Of a DNA stretch of 64,000 bases, positions 34,384-45,800 are shown in pieces. The stretch spans positions 18,190,298-18,254,297 of the forward strand of contig OX375879.1 of NCBI GenBank assembly GCA_947359465.1, read 5' to 3'. The first letter of the stretch is position 1; every line of letters starts with the position of its first letter. Below the pieces are notes generated by a model. That model made no database searches and was not told where the DNA came from. It saw only the letters and a program-made list of their open reading frames with translations. The stretch comes from Metellina segmentata. Lineage: Eukaryota; Arthropoda; Arachnida; Araneae; Tetragnathidae. The translations under genes and the position numbers were made by a program.

Positions 34384-34432
34384 AAATAGCCCGTTGTGTT
34401 GCTCCAGTGTGACGTTAATTAAAATACCTACT
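34384..34432 (+). repeat. SINE-B tail fragment
   Basis: 'tagcccgttgtgttgctcca' and the tail 'acgttaattaaaataccta'. Confidence 0.75.
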
Positions 34433-34451
34433 TATCTATGATACCTACCCT

Positions 34452-34545
34452 CCAACCACAAAGGGGCCATCGTGGATCAGTGGGTATGCCCGCTGGGCTA
34501 GCAACCTTCGAGTTGTAGGTGGACCGCGTTTGCCTGGTTGGCTAG
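34452..34545 (+). repeat. SINE-C head fragment
   Basis: The tRNA-like 'gtggatcagtgggtatgccc' and 'ctagcaaccttcgagttg'. The body is absent. Confidence 0.6.
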
Positions 34546-34551
34546 TGTTTG

Positions 34552-34610
34552 GTATCTTTAATCAACGTTGCACTGGAGAAACACAACGGGCTATTTTCGA
34601 CAGTCAGGGT
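34552..34610 (-). repeat. SINE tail fragment
   Basis: 'taatcaacgttgcactggag' to 'gggctattttcgacagtc'. It is cut off by the next SINE-A. Confidence 0.65.
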
Positions 34611-34613
34611 AAT

Positions 34614-34919
34614 GGTAAAGGTAAATTTAGTTAACGTCGTACTAGAGCAACACAACGGGCTATTAACGACGGTCCGGGATCAGTCCCTTAAGGGAAAGAT
34701 CCGAGGACAACACCTCGTAATTTTTAACCACGGTCAGATGACGAAGCAACACCTGAGCTGGCACCCCACTCTCCAAACTTCCACGCCAACCCAACGTGAG
34801 GACTTTCGGCCACGACAGATTTAAGATGCACCAGCCGCTTCTACAGCATACGCTTACAAACATCCATGCCCGGACCCGGATTCGAACCAGGAACCTTCCG
34901 ATCTAGAGGCTAACACCTG
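34614..34919 (-). repeat. SINE-A, near full length
   Basis: Minus orientation, with an exact B-box complement GGATTCGAACC. The copy stops at 'ggctaacacctga', just before the A box. Confidence 0.9.
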
Positions 34920-34929
34920 ACAGTCAGGG

Positions 34930-35253
34930 TAAGGTAAGGTTATTTTTAATTAACGTCGTACTAGAGCAACACAACGGGCTATTGACGACGGTCCGGGATC
35001 AATTCCTTAAGGGAAAGATTCGAGGACAACACGTATTTTGGAACCACGGTCAGATGACGAGGCAACATCTGAGCTGGCACCCCACTCTCCAAACTTCCAT
35101 ACCCACCCAACGTGAGGACTTTCGGCCACGACAGATTTAAGGTGCACGAGCCACCTCTACAGCATACGCTTACAAATATCAATGCACTCACCCGGATTCG
35201 AACCTTCCGATCTACACTCTAACACCTTAACCACCAGACCGGTTGGTCTGGGA
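34930..35253 (-). repeat. SINE-A, full length
   Basis: Minus orientation. Tail, body and head end in 'accagaccggttggtc'. A short deletion lies around the B box ('ggattcgaaccttccgatc'). Confidence 0.9.
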
Positions 35254-35322
35254 TCAGTCCCGAAGAGAAAGAACCGAGGACACCACTTAATATTGAACCA
35301 CTGTCAGATGACGAGGCAATGA
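35254..35322 (-). repeat. SINE body fragment
   Basis: 'gggatcagtcccgaagagaa' to 'gtcagatgacgaggcaatg'. Confidence 0.65.
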
Positions 35323-35359
35323 TCCTGACCTGAGCAGACGCCTCAGTGAAAAAATTTGA

Positions 35360-35468
35360 AAAATTACGATATGTTGTCCTCGGGTCTTCCTCTTCGGGCT
35401 TGATCCAGGATCATCGTCAATAGCCCGCTGTGTTGCTATAGCGTGACTTTAATTAAATAGCTACCTAC
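35360..35468 (+). repeat. SINE-B tail and distal body fragment
   Basis: 'gttgtcctcgggtcttcctc' to 'gtgactttaattaaatagct'. It is in the opposite orientation to its neighbours. Confidence 0.7.
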
Positions 35469-36029
35469 GAAAAACCTGTACTTAAGTTCATAAACGGTGG
35501 AAGGGCCAAAAGGAAAAAAGACGGTGATGTAGAACACAACAGATTTTTTGTTTCTCTTCTCCCAATAACCGTTGACATGGTGCGAATAAAAACTTCCGTT
35601 AGCTATTCCAGGGAAGCCAGAGCATCTGCTGTTGCGTGCTTGTATCGGGTAAACTCTTCTTTCCGAACCGTCGTTATCGGTCCACGGTTTCTTTGAGGGC
35701 CGAAAAAATAAATGGCCCGTTCGTGTGGGAGAGAAATGAATTTACGGACAAACGTTCGCTCTTGTATTGGAAGGGAAACGTCAGTGGAAATGGGATGTAA
35801 ATGAAGGTTGCAGCCGTATTAACTCGGGTCGTTAAACCCAAAGCTCTCGTTTCGTGTAGTCAATTTAACCTTTTTTTCGGAAGTCAGTTTCTTCTACTCG
35901 GTAATCAATTGTCTGTTAGGCCGGTGCTGCCTCATTTGGGATAGCATTAGTCTACGCGGGAGTCTAAAAGAGTCAGTAGAATTTGTTGGGATCGGACTCG
36001 AAACTTTTTGCAACTTATGTAAAAAAAAT
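35469..36029. other. Unassigned, GC-richer unique DNA
   Basis: No recognised frame or repeat between the SINE cluster and the piggyBac-like element. Confidence 0.3.
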
Positions 36030-36033
36030 TTAA

Positions 36034-37325
36034 CCCCTTAACAGTTTTGCCCACATTTGTTTTCGGGTGCTGCTAAGAAAGGTCATTTTTTCTGATTTGC
36101 CCGTACGCCGCTCGGGCATCTTATTTTTCAACGCCAAGCCAATGATTTGCTCGGTTTTTTAACTTTTTTTCGTTTGCAATGTTTCTAATAGATTTCTCAG
36201 TCGTCCAGTAAAGATTGGAATGCGAAACATACATACACCGGTTTTAAAATCTGTTTTTACTGCTTTTCGTTTACGTGGAAGAAGGAGTGAATTTCGTTTT
36301 TACTTGTGTTGTGTATCACACGTTGCAAATATTATTTCTTTTGAATTGTGTGCTAAAATAAAAGAGGAATGAGCGACAGTGAGTGGCTCATAATAGAATA
36401 TAATTCTTGTATTGGATCAGACTATGAATCAGAAATTTCTCTAAATAATTCTGGAAGTTGTGAAAGTTCGTTATCGGACTTCTCTAGTGATGAAGAACTT
36501 TGGAGGAAATTACTCTCATTTGAATTATAGACTCGCCTTAGTTAATCGCCCGATCGAAAGGCCTGGAACAGTGAGAAAAGAGGACGACCAGGAATTTTTC
36601 CGAATCCAGACTGAAAGACACTTTTTCGAAGTGATTCCACCCACTGAAAAGAAACTGAGACCAACGAAGCAGTGTTGCTCAAAAAGGAACGATAGCGGAA
36701 AACGGATGAGAAAAGAAACAATATCGCACCCCGGAAAGAAAAATTGCAGAATTTGAGAAACAGCAACTATACTATAAAACTTAGCGTTTTGAAATACTAT
36801 AAGCTTCTTTTAAATTTTAGGTAATACTTTATGGTGGTAAGTTCTGTTATATTCTATAGAATAGTAATATAACACGCTGGGGCACATCTTACATATTTTT
36901 CAATGACATAACGTCAACATTTTTATTTTTTGACTTGTGTCACTTTTTTTCCGGGGTGCTATAGATTTTTGTCCCGATTGTGATATAACACTCTGCTTAT
37001 CTCAATGTTTTAAAATTTATCATACAAAAGCTGGGTTTGGAAATTAAATAAAAATATAAGTATTAAAAATACGCATTCTCTTTTCTCACATCCGTTTCTG
37101 TCATGTGTTCTTACAAGTTCTTGTTCGCAAAAGCCAACTTTAAGTAAAATTGCCAATAATTTTTCACTCTATAATTAAAAAATATTATAAATTATTAAAT
37201 TCAATAATTGTAACAGCTTTGACTGCTGATTTGAATTTTTATAATCGATTTGAATACAAAATTTGTTATCAAAAATGGGTTTATTTTTGAACACAAAATG
37301 GTAGAAAAAAGGAACTGTTACAGGG
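36034..37325 (+). mobile_element. piggyBac-like element, internally deleted, TTAA target duplication
   Basis: TTAA lies at both borders (36030-36033 and 37326-37329). The left end CCCCTTAACAGTT and the inverted right end CCCTGTAACAGTT match. At 1.29 kb it is about half an autonomous piggyBac. The inside keeps the acidic N-terminus and the C-terminal end of the transposase joined together, so the catalytic core has been lost. Confidence 0.85.
36369..36765 (+). pseudogene. piggyBac-type transposase, core deleted
   Basis: From the ATG at 36369 a short acidic frame runs 'MSDSEWLIIEYNS' through a Ser/Asp/Glu-rich stretch to 'SDFSSDEELW', the usual N-terminus of piggyBac transposases. It stops at 36529. 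Text from 36533 reads 'LNYRLALVNRPIERPGTVRK', then 'TERHFFEVIPPTEKK', then 'KRNDSGKRMRKET', the segment just before and into the C-terminal Cys-rich zinc domain. Most of that domain's Cys/His residues are absent. The ~400-residue RNase H-like core with its catalytic Asp residues is missing. Confidence 0.8.
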
Positions 37326-37329
37326 TTAA

Positions 37330-37784
37330 AGCGGACCTTGGTAGCCCGGATAGAAGAGGTGATTGAATTTTAAGATCAATTAGAGTGTCCACGCAGTGAA
37401 TTAAAATAAACTATCACTTTCTATTAGGCTGATAGAAACTTAAGTTACTAAGAGTAGACATGACGAAGACTTTCAAAATCCAAACTAGAAATTATTCAAA
37501 AGATAACGAATGAATTTAAGTTAAGATTAAAAGATTACAATCGACGCATAGTTACATTGAAAAGTAAATCTAATAACTTGATCGAAGAGATCAAGTAAGC
37601 GGGTCGGTGATCTAACAAGTGAGAGCGGGAATTTTTTCTGGTGCAACAGATTGCAATTGCTTTTATAATAGTATGAAAGATCACGTGACAAGATTTGCAT
37701 AACCGTGACAAGATTTGCATAAAGTACGAATCAAATATGTTGGCTTTGTAAAATTGAGAAAAGGAAGGTTTCTCCTAACAAATG
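37330..37784. other. AT-rich spacer
   Basis: A short direct repeat ('cgtgacaagatttgcataa' twice, about 37684-37721) is the only structure seen. Confidence 0.4.
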
Positions 37785-38066
37785 GATTAGCAACCGAAAT
37801 TAGAATCAAACTTAAGTAAGTTAGAATCAAACTGAATACCATCGTGTGCAAAGGAGGCTAGTGCACATTTAATCTGTCGTGGCCGAAAGTCCTCACGTTG
37901 GGTTGGTGTGGAAGTTTGGAAAGGTGGTGTGCCAGCTTAGGTGTTGCCTCGTCATGTTGTGTGGTGACATCCTAGGATCTTTCCCGTTGGAATTTATCCC
38001 GGAATTTCATCAATTGCCCGTTGTGTTCCTCTAGTACAACGCTAATTAAAATACCTTCCTACCTAC
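37785..38066 (+). repeat. SINE-B
   Basis: A degraded head with an internal duplication of 'aagttagaatcaaact'-like text, then the body ('gtcgtggccgaaagtcctca') and the tail 'gctaattaaaatacctt'. Confidence 0.8.
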
Positions 38067-38534
38067 AGTATTGTAGTCAAAGTTATTGTCTGGGTTTTTT
38101 TTTTATTTATTTTTATGAAATGTAATTTTTAGTGAGATAGAGTAGATTACTTATATGATTGAAGGTGTCCAAACTTCTTGTAAAGTGTTTCAGCTACTAA
38201 TCCTAAAAAGTCTTTTTTTTTTATCAATTTTCGACTCTACCGACTGCCGTCTGAATTTCTAGATAAAATATTTCACTGTAGCTTCAACTCCGTTTGAATG
38301 TTTCATCTTAAGACGACATGAAACGTATACCATATATGAGAGGTTTAGATAATGTCTTTGATATGTTTATGATATAAAAGGGGTAATATTGAGTTTTTTT
38401 AACAATTATTTTTTCATTGTGTTGCAAATTTTAGTTTTATATGCATGTGTCTAATTTTTTTTTCTATTAAATAAATTCGGTTTACACCTTCAGTATTAAA
38501 TTAACCCTTTTTTGGACTACGGCTCTAGATATAA

Positions 38535-38669
38535 ACAAGCGCGATACTTTCTTGGCGCGATTCTTTCTTCGAGCGATTCTTTCTTGGCGCTATTCTTATA
38601 ACTTTCAGGGTATGACTGCTGTAACGGCCGTTGTCTACCCTCTTTCTTCGCGCGATTCTTATAACTTTC
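38535..38669 (+). repeat. Short tandem repeats at the LINE target
   Basis: Units like 'ggcgcgattctttctt' repeat several times, followed by 'ttcttataactttcagggta' text that occurs twice before the LINE and again after it (44341-44400). The LINE thus sits inside a small tandem array. Confidence 0.65.
38657..38669 (+). repeat. LINE target-site duplication, 5' copy
   Basis: TCTTATAACTTTC, identical to 44341-44353. Confidence 0.9.
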
Positions 38670-39206
38670 GCCCCCAGGGGCATTCCTTCTTTAGGTTTGT
38701 ACGGGCTTCACAACCCCGGGGTACCTGAGTGATCTTCCCTCCCTTTCGTTCTTCTCCTCCTTTACACTTCTGCTTTTTGCTTTTCCTTCCTCCCTCGTTG
38801 TGGTTGCCTCTTCGGAGGTGAAGGCTCCCCTTGAGAAGCTTTTCGCCAGTCTGTGCTTCCAGCTCCTCTTGGGGATTATATCACCCACGTGTTTGCCGTG
38901 CGTGGAAACCTGTGTCTTCGGAAAAGGTGATTCTGGTGATTGAGGGACAACATAACGCCCCAATACATTGCTTCGGCTCCTGCTTCGGATAAGCAGGAGG
39001 TGTACTTTGGTCCCAGTACATTGATCGGCTGGTGGGTATATCCTGCTAGGACTAAGGACCTGCTCACCAACTAGCTCCTTAGGGCAGTCATAGGGGTGAC
39101 TTGGGCCCGTATAGTCCCTGGCTAGCACCGGTACAGGATCTTGTATCCCCTCGTTGGACTCCATGGTGGGTGGTGCCGCCGGGGACTGAATATTTAATTA
39201 TTAATC
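38670..39206 (+). promoter_or_regulatory. LINE 5' untranslated leader, presumed internal promoter
   Basis: GC-rich compared with the rest of the window, with no long + frame. It ends in 'ccatggtgggtggtgccgcc' shortly before the ORF1 start. LINEs of this clade carry an internal pol II promoter in the leader; that is family knowledge, and no specific motif is claimed here. Confidence 0.5.
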
Positions 39207-40488
39207 ATGGAAAATCAAAAACCTACTTCTCCTTCAGTGGAGCATTTATCTACCGAAAATAATGAAACAAATACATCAGTACAAAAAATTTTTATTATTA
39301 AAAGTAATGAAGGAAATCTGAAAACAATATCAGCAATTTTACTTCACAAAACTATATTAGGTATGATCGGGGAAACAAAAAAAACCATAAAAAAAACACT
39401 AGCAGGAGATATACTTGTAGAAGTTTCAAATAGAACGCAGGCTTCAAATATACAAAAAATAAAATTCATTGGTCCAATAGCAGTGACTGTTGCACCACAT
39501 AAAACATTGAACTCATCTAGAGGCGTTATATTTGAATCTGATTTAGTACATGACACCGAACAAGATATATTAGAATCCCTGTCCAATCAATCTGTAATCA
39601 ATGTTAGAAGAATCACTATTCAAAGAAACGGTCAAAGAATACCTACCAAGCACTTAATACTAACTTTCAATACACCAAGTCTACCCAAATATGTTAAAAT
39701 AGCCTATATCAATTGCCTAGTTCGACCTTTCATACCTAATCCCGTTCGTTGCTTTAAATGCCAAAGATTCGGCCACTCTTTCATCGCTTGCCGTGGCAAA
39801 GAGACTTGCGCAAAATGCTCCAGTACAGAACATAAGACCGATGTCTGTACATCATCATCCCTTTGCTGTGTGAACTGCAAAGGTGACCATCCAGCTTTTG
39901 CCAAGTCTTGCCCTAAATTCCAAACCGAAAAAGAAGTCCAAACAATTAAAGTGCAACAAAACATTTCATTCCCGGAGGCCCGAAAAATAGTTAATGATCG
40001 CACCCCGAAACCTGGAATATCTTACTCTTCAATAGTAAAAAAAACTTTCAAAACTAATGGAACTCAAACCGACGCAACTATTTTTAAGCCATCTGACCAA
40101 CATAAAACTTCAACGAACCAACCTATAACGCCTTCTTTTTCTAAAGCATCTGCTACAACCTCATCAAATACAAAAAAGATAAACCAACCAAATCGATCCA
40201 TAAATACTTCTTTAAAAAGAAGCATATCACTTGATCAAAATAATATCAAAAAGTTCTTCTCATACCTCTCTTCTGCCTGAACCTGGATCTAGCACCTTTG
40301 GTCTTGCCGAACCAACGGGCCAGTTACAACCTGTTTCATCCAGAAGCGTAATTCCTTCTAACAGTGACCTTATAAACCTGTACAACACTGAAAGTGATAT
40401 TTCCTCTTTAGAAGGTGATGACTTGGAAACTTCGCCACCCAAGTCAAGGAGGGACAAACCTCGTCCTAGGACGAAAAAGCACAACTAG
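39207..40488 (+). pseudogene. LINE ORF1 (nucleic-acid-binding, Gag-like), one frameshift
   Basis: The frame from ATG 39207 runs 357 codons to 40280. Residues 1-175 are Lys/Ile/Asn-rich without a motif I can name. Three zinc knuckles follow: residues 182-195 (CFKCQRFGHSFIAC), 201-214 (CAKCSSTEHKTDVC) and 221-235 (CVNCKGDHPAFAKSC). Then comes a Ser/Thr/Lys-rich tail. Near 40235-40280 the sensible tail continues in the +1-shifted frame (40231-40488), with an acidic patch and a basic end 'PPKSRRDKPRPRTKKHN'. The stop after 'FFSYLSSA' therefore reflects a one-base-type indel. ORF1 proteins coat the element RNA and act as chaperones. Confidence 0.88.
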
Positions 40489-40512
40489 TTTTCCTTTTCC
40501 TTCATATTTTTT

Positions 40513-43500
40513 ATGGCTTCCTTTCTTTCCTGGAACTGCCGGGGTTTTCGTAATAGATTCGATGATATTAAAGACATAGTAAACAAACATAAGCCAGCTG
40601 CAATCGCCCTCCAGGAGACCTATTTAAAAAGCAATGATTCCACTAACATTCGTCATTTCACTATATTTAGAAAACATTACGATGATGGCCAAAGAGCATG
40701 TAGAGGTGTTGCTTTGCTAACCTCCCATGACTTTCCCGTAACTCAAATTAACCTAAAAACAAATCTGCAAGCTCTTTCTGTAAGACTTCATGTAAATATT
40801 TTAATAACAATATGCAATTTATACTTACCTCCTAACACCCATGTCGCCACTTCTGACTTAAATAATTTAACAGATCAACTTCCACAACCATTCATCATAC
40901 TTGGTGACCTAAATGGCCATCATATCCTCTGGGGCAGTTCAGACATTAATCGTAGAGGCAAACAAATTGAAAAACTAATAACCGACATTGATTTATGTAT
41001 AATGAATAACGGCCAACCTACTTACTTTCACTCACCTTCACTTACTTACCATTCAATAGATCTGGCAATTTGCACTCCTTCAATTTTACCATTTTGGACA
41101 ATTTCTGTGGATTCTTACCTTTACAATACCGACCATTATCCAATTAAACTAAAATATGCAGGCCAATACCAACCTCATACTGACAGCCAATCCAATTATA
41201 TTTTTGAAACTGCCAACTGGCCACTTTTTAATATACTTGCTGATATTTCTAACACGATAGAAATTGATAACATCGATGAAGTCACTGAAAAAAATAACAA
41301 ATATAATTATAGCAAGTGCTGACGCATCCATTAAAAAAGTCATTAAAAAGCCTAAAAAACAAAAGAAACCTTGGTGGAATGAGGATTGTAGCGATGCGTA
41401 TCGGAAACAAAGGAAAGCCTGGAATATCTTCAATAGATATCCAACAAGTGAAAACTATATTATTTATAAAAAAACAAAAGCGGCCTTTCGAAAAATACAA
41501 CGACGTAGTAAGAGGGATTCTTGGATGAATTATGTTAATAGTATCAATAGTAAGATCACAAGTAAACAACTATGGAACAGGGTTGAAAGAATTTTCGGTG
41601 TTTACCCCAATAGACAAATTCCTATTCTAGAACATAATAATCAAATATTATCGGCACCCAAAGACATAGCAAACACAATTGCTTCTTGTCTTTCCGAAAT
41701 ATCCAGCTCCAACAACTACACTGAAAGTTTAAAAAAATTAAAGTTGCATCTGAAAAGAATAAAGTTAATTTTACCTCAAACCGTATATTATCTTATAATT
41801 GTGATTTTACTTTTTACGAATTGATAAAGGCTTTATCCTCAGTTAACAAATCAACTCCTGGTCCAGATAATATTAGTTACATCATGCTCAAACATTTATC
41901 CAATAGTTCTCTAAATCATCTCCTGAAATTTTACAACAGAATTTGGACCGAGCACACTTTTCCGCAGTCATGGCGATATGCTACTATAATACCCATACTG
42001 AAACCGAACAAAGACCCCAAGAATCCTTCGAACTACCGTCCAATAGCCTTGACAAGCTGCTTATTCAAAGTTCTTGAAAAGATGGTCAACGCAAGGCTAA
42101 TGTATATTTTAGAAAAAGGTAAATGTCTCTCCCCACTTCAAAGTGGCTTCAGAAAAAATCGTTCTACAATTGACAATCTAATCGCTTTCGAGACCCAAAT
42201 CAGAAATGCATTTGTGGAAAATAAACATCTCGTCTCAATTTTCTTCGACATCGAAAAAGCTTGTGATCGTACGTGGAGACATGGAATTTTGAAAGACATT
42301 TTTATAAATGACATAAGAGGAAATCTGCCTATTTTTATCCAAAATTTCTTAGAGAAAAGGTATTTTAAAGTAAGGATTGGATCGATTTTATCCGATGTTT
42401 TTATTCAAGAGGAGGGAGTGCCACAAGGCAGTGTTTTAAGTGTGACTCTATTTATTTTAAAGATTAATGATATTGTTTCTAATTTGCCTCCATCAGTAAA
42501 AGGTCTTATTTACGTTGACGATCTGCAAATTTCATGCGCAGCTAAGGACATTCGTTTAATAGAGAGACAACTTCAACAGGCCGTCAACAAAATCATACAT
42601 TGGACGAACGAAAATGGTTTCAGTTTTTCGCCTTCTAAAACCGCTTGTGTTCATTTCTGCAGAAAGCGAAATCTTCATCTTGACCCTGAAATATTCTTCA
42701 ACGAAATTTTAATTAATGTTGTGGACAGTGTAAAATTTTTAGGAATAATATTTGACAAGAAGTTGACTTTTCAACCGCTTATTTTAAATTTTCGCAAACG
42801 TTGCGAAAAGGCTCTCAACATATTAAGAGTTTTATCAAAATTATCATGGGAATCTGATCGAGCATGTCTTTTGAAAATATATAGAGCTCTATAATACGAT
42901 CAAAATTGGAATACGTCTGCGTGGTGTATGGTTCAGCCAGAAAATATGCTCTTCAAACTCTGAATACTATCCACCACACAGCTTTACGTTTATGTACTGG
43001 CGCATTTAGAACATCACCAGTAAGCAGCTTATATGTGGACACCTTTGAACCTTCTCTGGACTTAAGGCGACAGTTGTTGTCCTTAGAATATTATTTTAGA
43101 ATTTCCTCAATCCCTCATCACCCTTTGCATACCATTCATCATAGCCCATATTTAAAAAAAAAAGCGCCTTTATCAAGCAAAAACATCCTTCATCCCTACA
43201 TTCTACTTAAGAATGCTGGATTTGATGAACGGATCCGAACTTTCTTCACTTGACGTCACCCAGAAAAAACTGTATTATTTCTCTCCTTGGTTTAATCATG
43301 ATTTTGAATTTCAAAACCCATTCTAAAATTTAAACAAAGCAGATACCTCTGATATTATCTACCAACAACTATTTCAAAAGCACATAGAACAATACTCTAA
43401 TTTTATAAAAATTTTCACGGACGGGTCTAAAAGGGCAAACTACGTTGGAGCTGCGTTCACTATTATTCACTCTGTTCACACTTTTAAACACTTCATTCTT

Positions 43501-44231
43501 CATGTTCTGTTTTTACTTCTGAAATCATGGCCATATATAAAGCATTAGAAAATATATCTGATCATTATCATAAAAAATTTATCATTTTCACAGATTCGTT
43601 AAGTGTTTTACAGTCATTGAAACATCCTGATCATGACAGTCATCCCGTTGTTTTGGAGTCACTGAGAAAAATTTATCATCTTTCATTAAAAAATTTTAAT
43701 TTGGTATTTTGTTGGATCCCATCTCATGTTGGGATATCGGGAAATGAAATAGTTGACCAAGCCGCCAAATCGGCCGTAACTAATATTAATCATACCATTC
43801 CTTATCGCGACTTAAAATCATTCATTTACAAATTTTTAGAAGAAAAATGGCAGAAGGAATGGAATGAAGAAACCAAGAACAAACTTCACACTGTTAAACC
43901 AATTATAACTCAATGGAAATCGTTACCTCTAAGAAGACAAAATGTAATACTAACACGACTCCGTATTGGACATACTCGAATAACACATAGACACCTCCTC
44001 CTCGGAGAAGATCATTCCATTTGCAATTTCTGTATTTGTCCACTAACCGTAAAACACATCTTAATAGAATGTTCTCATTTTAACAGTCAACGACTTAAAC
44101 ATTTTAATTCTTATACCTTGGTTTTAGATGACATGATCGGCGAGAATCCTCATCCAAATATTTTTAGCTTTTTACATGACATTGGGTTTATTCATCACAT
44201 ATACTTTTATATGGTATTCATTTTATTATGA
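40513..44231 (+). pseudogene. LINE ORF2: endonuclease, reverse transcriptase, RNase H; several frameshifts
   Basis: The span equals about 1240 codons, normal for the clade. Frame 1 (40513-41322): APE-type endonuclease with N8, E35, D132/N134, D183 and D207-H208 all present. The sense jumps to another frame near 41290 and back near 41760. Reverse transcriptase (41821-42894) has D143 in 'FFDIEKACD' and YVDD at 231-234 (42511-42522), both intact. At 42889-42896 an extra 'TA' makes a stop; the sense continues at 42906-43253. After a degraded gap, RNase H keeps 'FTDGSK' (43414-43431), the Glu of 'TSEIMA', 'FTDSLSVLQ' and 'WIPSHVGISGNEIVDQA'. The end carries 'CNFCICPLTVKHILIEC'. So catalytic residues survive but at least five frame breaks kill the protein. 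Confidence 0.9.
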
Positions 44232-44340
44232 CATGACTCATTTCATTTAATTAATAAATTTTATATCTGATTTCTTATTTTGAGTTTGGCATAATATGTC
44301 CCAGGAGGACTCAATGCCACAAAATCCAATCCAATCCAAA

Positions 44341-44353
44341 TCTTATAACTTTC
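44341..44353 (+). repeat. LINE target-site duplication, 3' copy
   Basis: TCTTATAACTTTC, identical to the 5' copy. Confidence 0.9.
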
Positions 44354-45298
44354 AAGGTACAACGGATCTACTGACCGTTGTCTAAATTCTTTCTAAGAAC
44401 GATCATGGTACAACTTCTATACAGGCCGTAGTCTAAAAGTTATATCATAATTGCCGATCCTACTTGGTTTGAATTGGCTTACGAATATACAAACAATAAA
44501 CGATATTCCTCATGTGAAGTAACTTTCTTTTCGAAACGAAGCTTATGTTTTACGCTTGTTGTCAGAGAGCGAAAATCCCAAGGAATCTTATACTTGCCAA
44601 AAAACAGCCGTAATGCGAAACAATTTGTCAAAACACATTAAGCACTGAAAACAGAACGTGTAGGCGAACGCCGTAAGAATGATCGGCATCCCTCGGGGTG
44701 AATATTTGCGTCTTCTTACGCCGAGAAAGAAATATATTTCTGAATAGTCTCTATAAGAAACCGAAATGGGAACTTCTTGGGGAAGTGCCGGCGAGCTGAA
44801 GAACAGGAAATATTTCGAGGGACGTAAATACACCTCGGAACGAGATTGAATTCTTGCCCCCCCCCTTCCCCCTAGGAGATGAAAACGTAAGAAAGGAGGT
44901 TGAGAAAGCGAGTAGGTAGTTGAAAAGAATGATTTGCACATTTAGGCCGGTATTTTGTTATTTTTGAAAGCTGGAAAATGTGTGTTAAAATGGCTTTCTC
45001 GCCATATTTTGGTGCTGTTGCGCTAAAGAGAACGGTAATGACCTGGCAATGGCAACTGTAACGACTACCGTTGCCCAGGCACGTATTATACGACACTCCG
45101 ATCCTTCTTTACCCCCTTTCTTGATATTTTTCACGCAGTGTCGTGTTTGGCGTAGCAATGCCAAAGAGGCGAGAAACACAACGAACTCCAAACCAACCTG
45201 GGCTCAGGGGGCAGAAATTCTGCAATTATCCTGACTGGTTGTATTTTTTCCCTATGTGTCGGTAAAGTTTTCTCTATGTGCATATCCATAATTTGTGA
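44354..45298. other. Unique DNA with GC-richer part (~44560-45240)
   Basis: Overlapping open frames on both strands up to 117 codons (44588-44941, minus), none with a recognised motif. A C-run lies near 44858. No repeat match within the window. Confidence 0.3.
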
Positions 45299-45596
45299 GG
45301 GCCGTGGTAGCCTGGTTGGAAGAGTAATAACCAACCGGATAGTTGCGAGTTCCAATCCTACCACCGTCGTGCGCAAAGGGAGCTGGTGCATGTTAAATCT
45401 GTCGTGATTTCAAATGTCCTGATGTGGACGAAAGGAATGTGGAGTGTGTCAGATCAATTGTTACCTCGTCATCTGGTTAGGGTTCGAAAGAAAGTGGTGT
45501 TGTTCTCGCATCTTTCCCTTCTGGATTGATCCAGGATCGTCGCCAGTAGCCCGCTGTGTCTCCCCGGTGCGACTTTAGTTAAAATATCTACCATCT
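45299..45596 (+). repeat. SINE-B, full length
   Basis: A clear head 'ggccgtggtagcctggttgg' and B-box-like 'gagttccaatcc', then the body and tail 'gactttagttaaaatatct'. Confidence 0.85.
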
Positions 45597-45694
45597 ATCA
45601 GCGTTTGGGTTGATATAGTTGCTATTTGAATTGAGTCATGCCTATTTCCACCTCGACTCAACTGGAGAGATTTATTGCATATTTCTGTAAGAAA

Positions 45695-45800
45695 GTGTAG
45701 AGAACTAGTGAACGATACTCGCCTTTGAATGCAGTTTCAACACAATAGGGTGCCAACCCACTTCAGCTATGGTGTGCTCATTACTTTCGGGGTTGAGGGT
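45695..45800 (+). repeat. Interspersed repeat shared with 53536-53640
   Basis: 'gcctttgaatgcagtttcaa' then 'cacaatagggtgccaaccca' matches 53570-53615 with few changes. The class is unknown. Confidence 0.6.

Larger units (their letters stand above)
38670..44340 (+). mobile_element. Full-length I-clade-type LINE (non-LTR retrotransposon)
   Basis: 5.67 kb, bounded by an exact 13-bp duplication. It has a 537-bp GC-rich 5' leader (38670-39206), ORF1 with three zinc knuckles, a 24-bp gap, ORF2 with endonuclease, reverse transcriptase, RNase H and a C-terminal Cys/His motif, a ~110-bp 3' region and an (AATCC)3 tail. RNase H in ORF2 and a short-repeat tail instead of poly(A) point to the I superfamily. 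The intact ends suggest a fairly recent insertion, but both ORFs are frame-broken. The minus frame 38691-39164 is antisense of the leader. Confidence 0.92.

Noticed and set aside
38691..39164. 157-codon minus-strand frame
   Set aside because: It is antisense to the GC-rich LINE leader. High G+C lengthens chance frames, and no motif was recognised.
38670..44340. LTR retrotransposon or retrovirus-like interpretation
   Set aside because: There are no long terminal repeats, no protease or integrase. An APE endonuclease, target duplication and short-repeat tail identify a non-LTR element.
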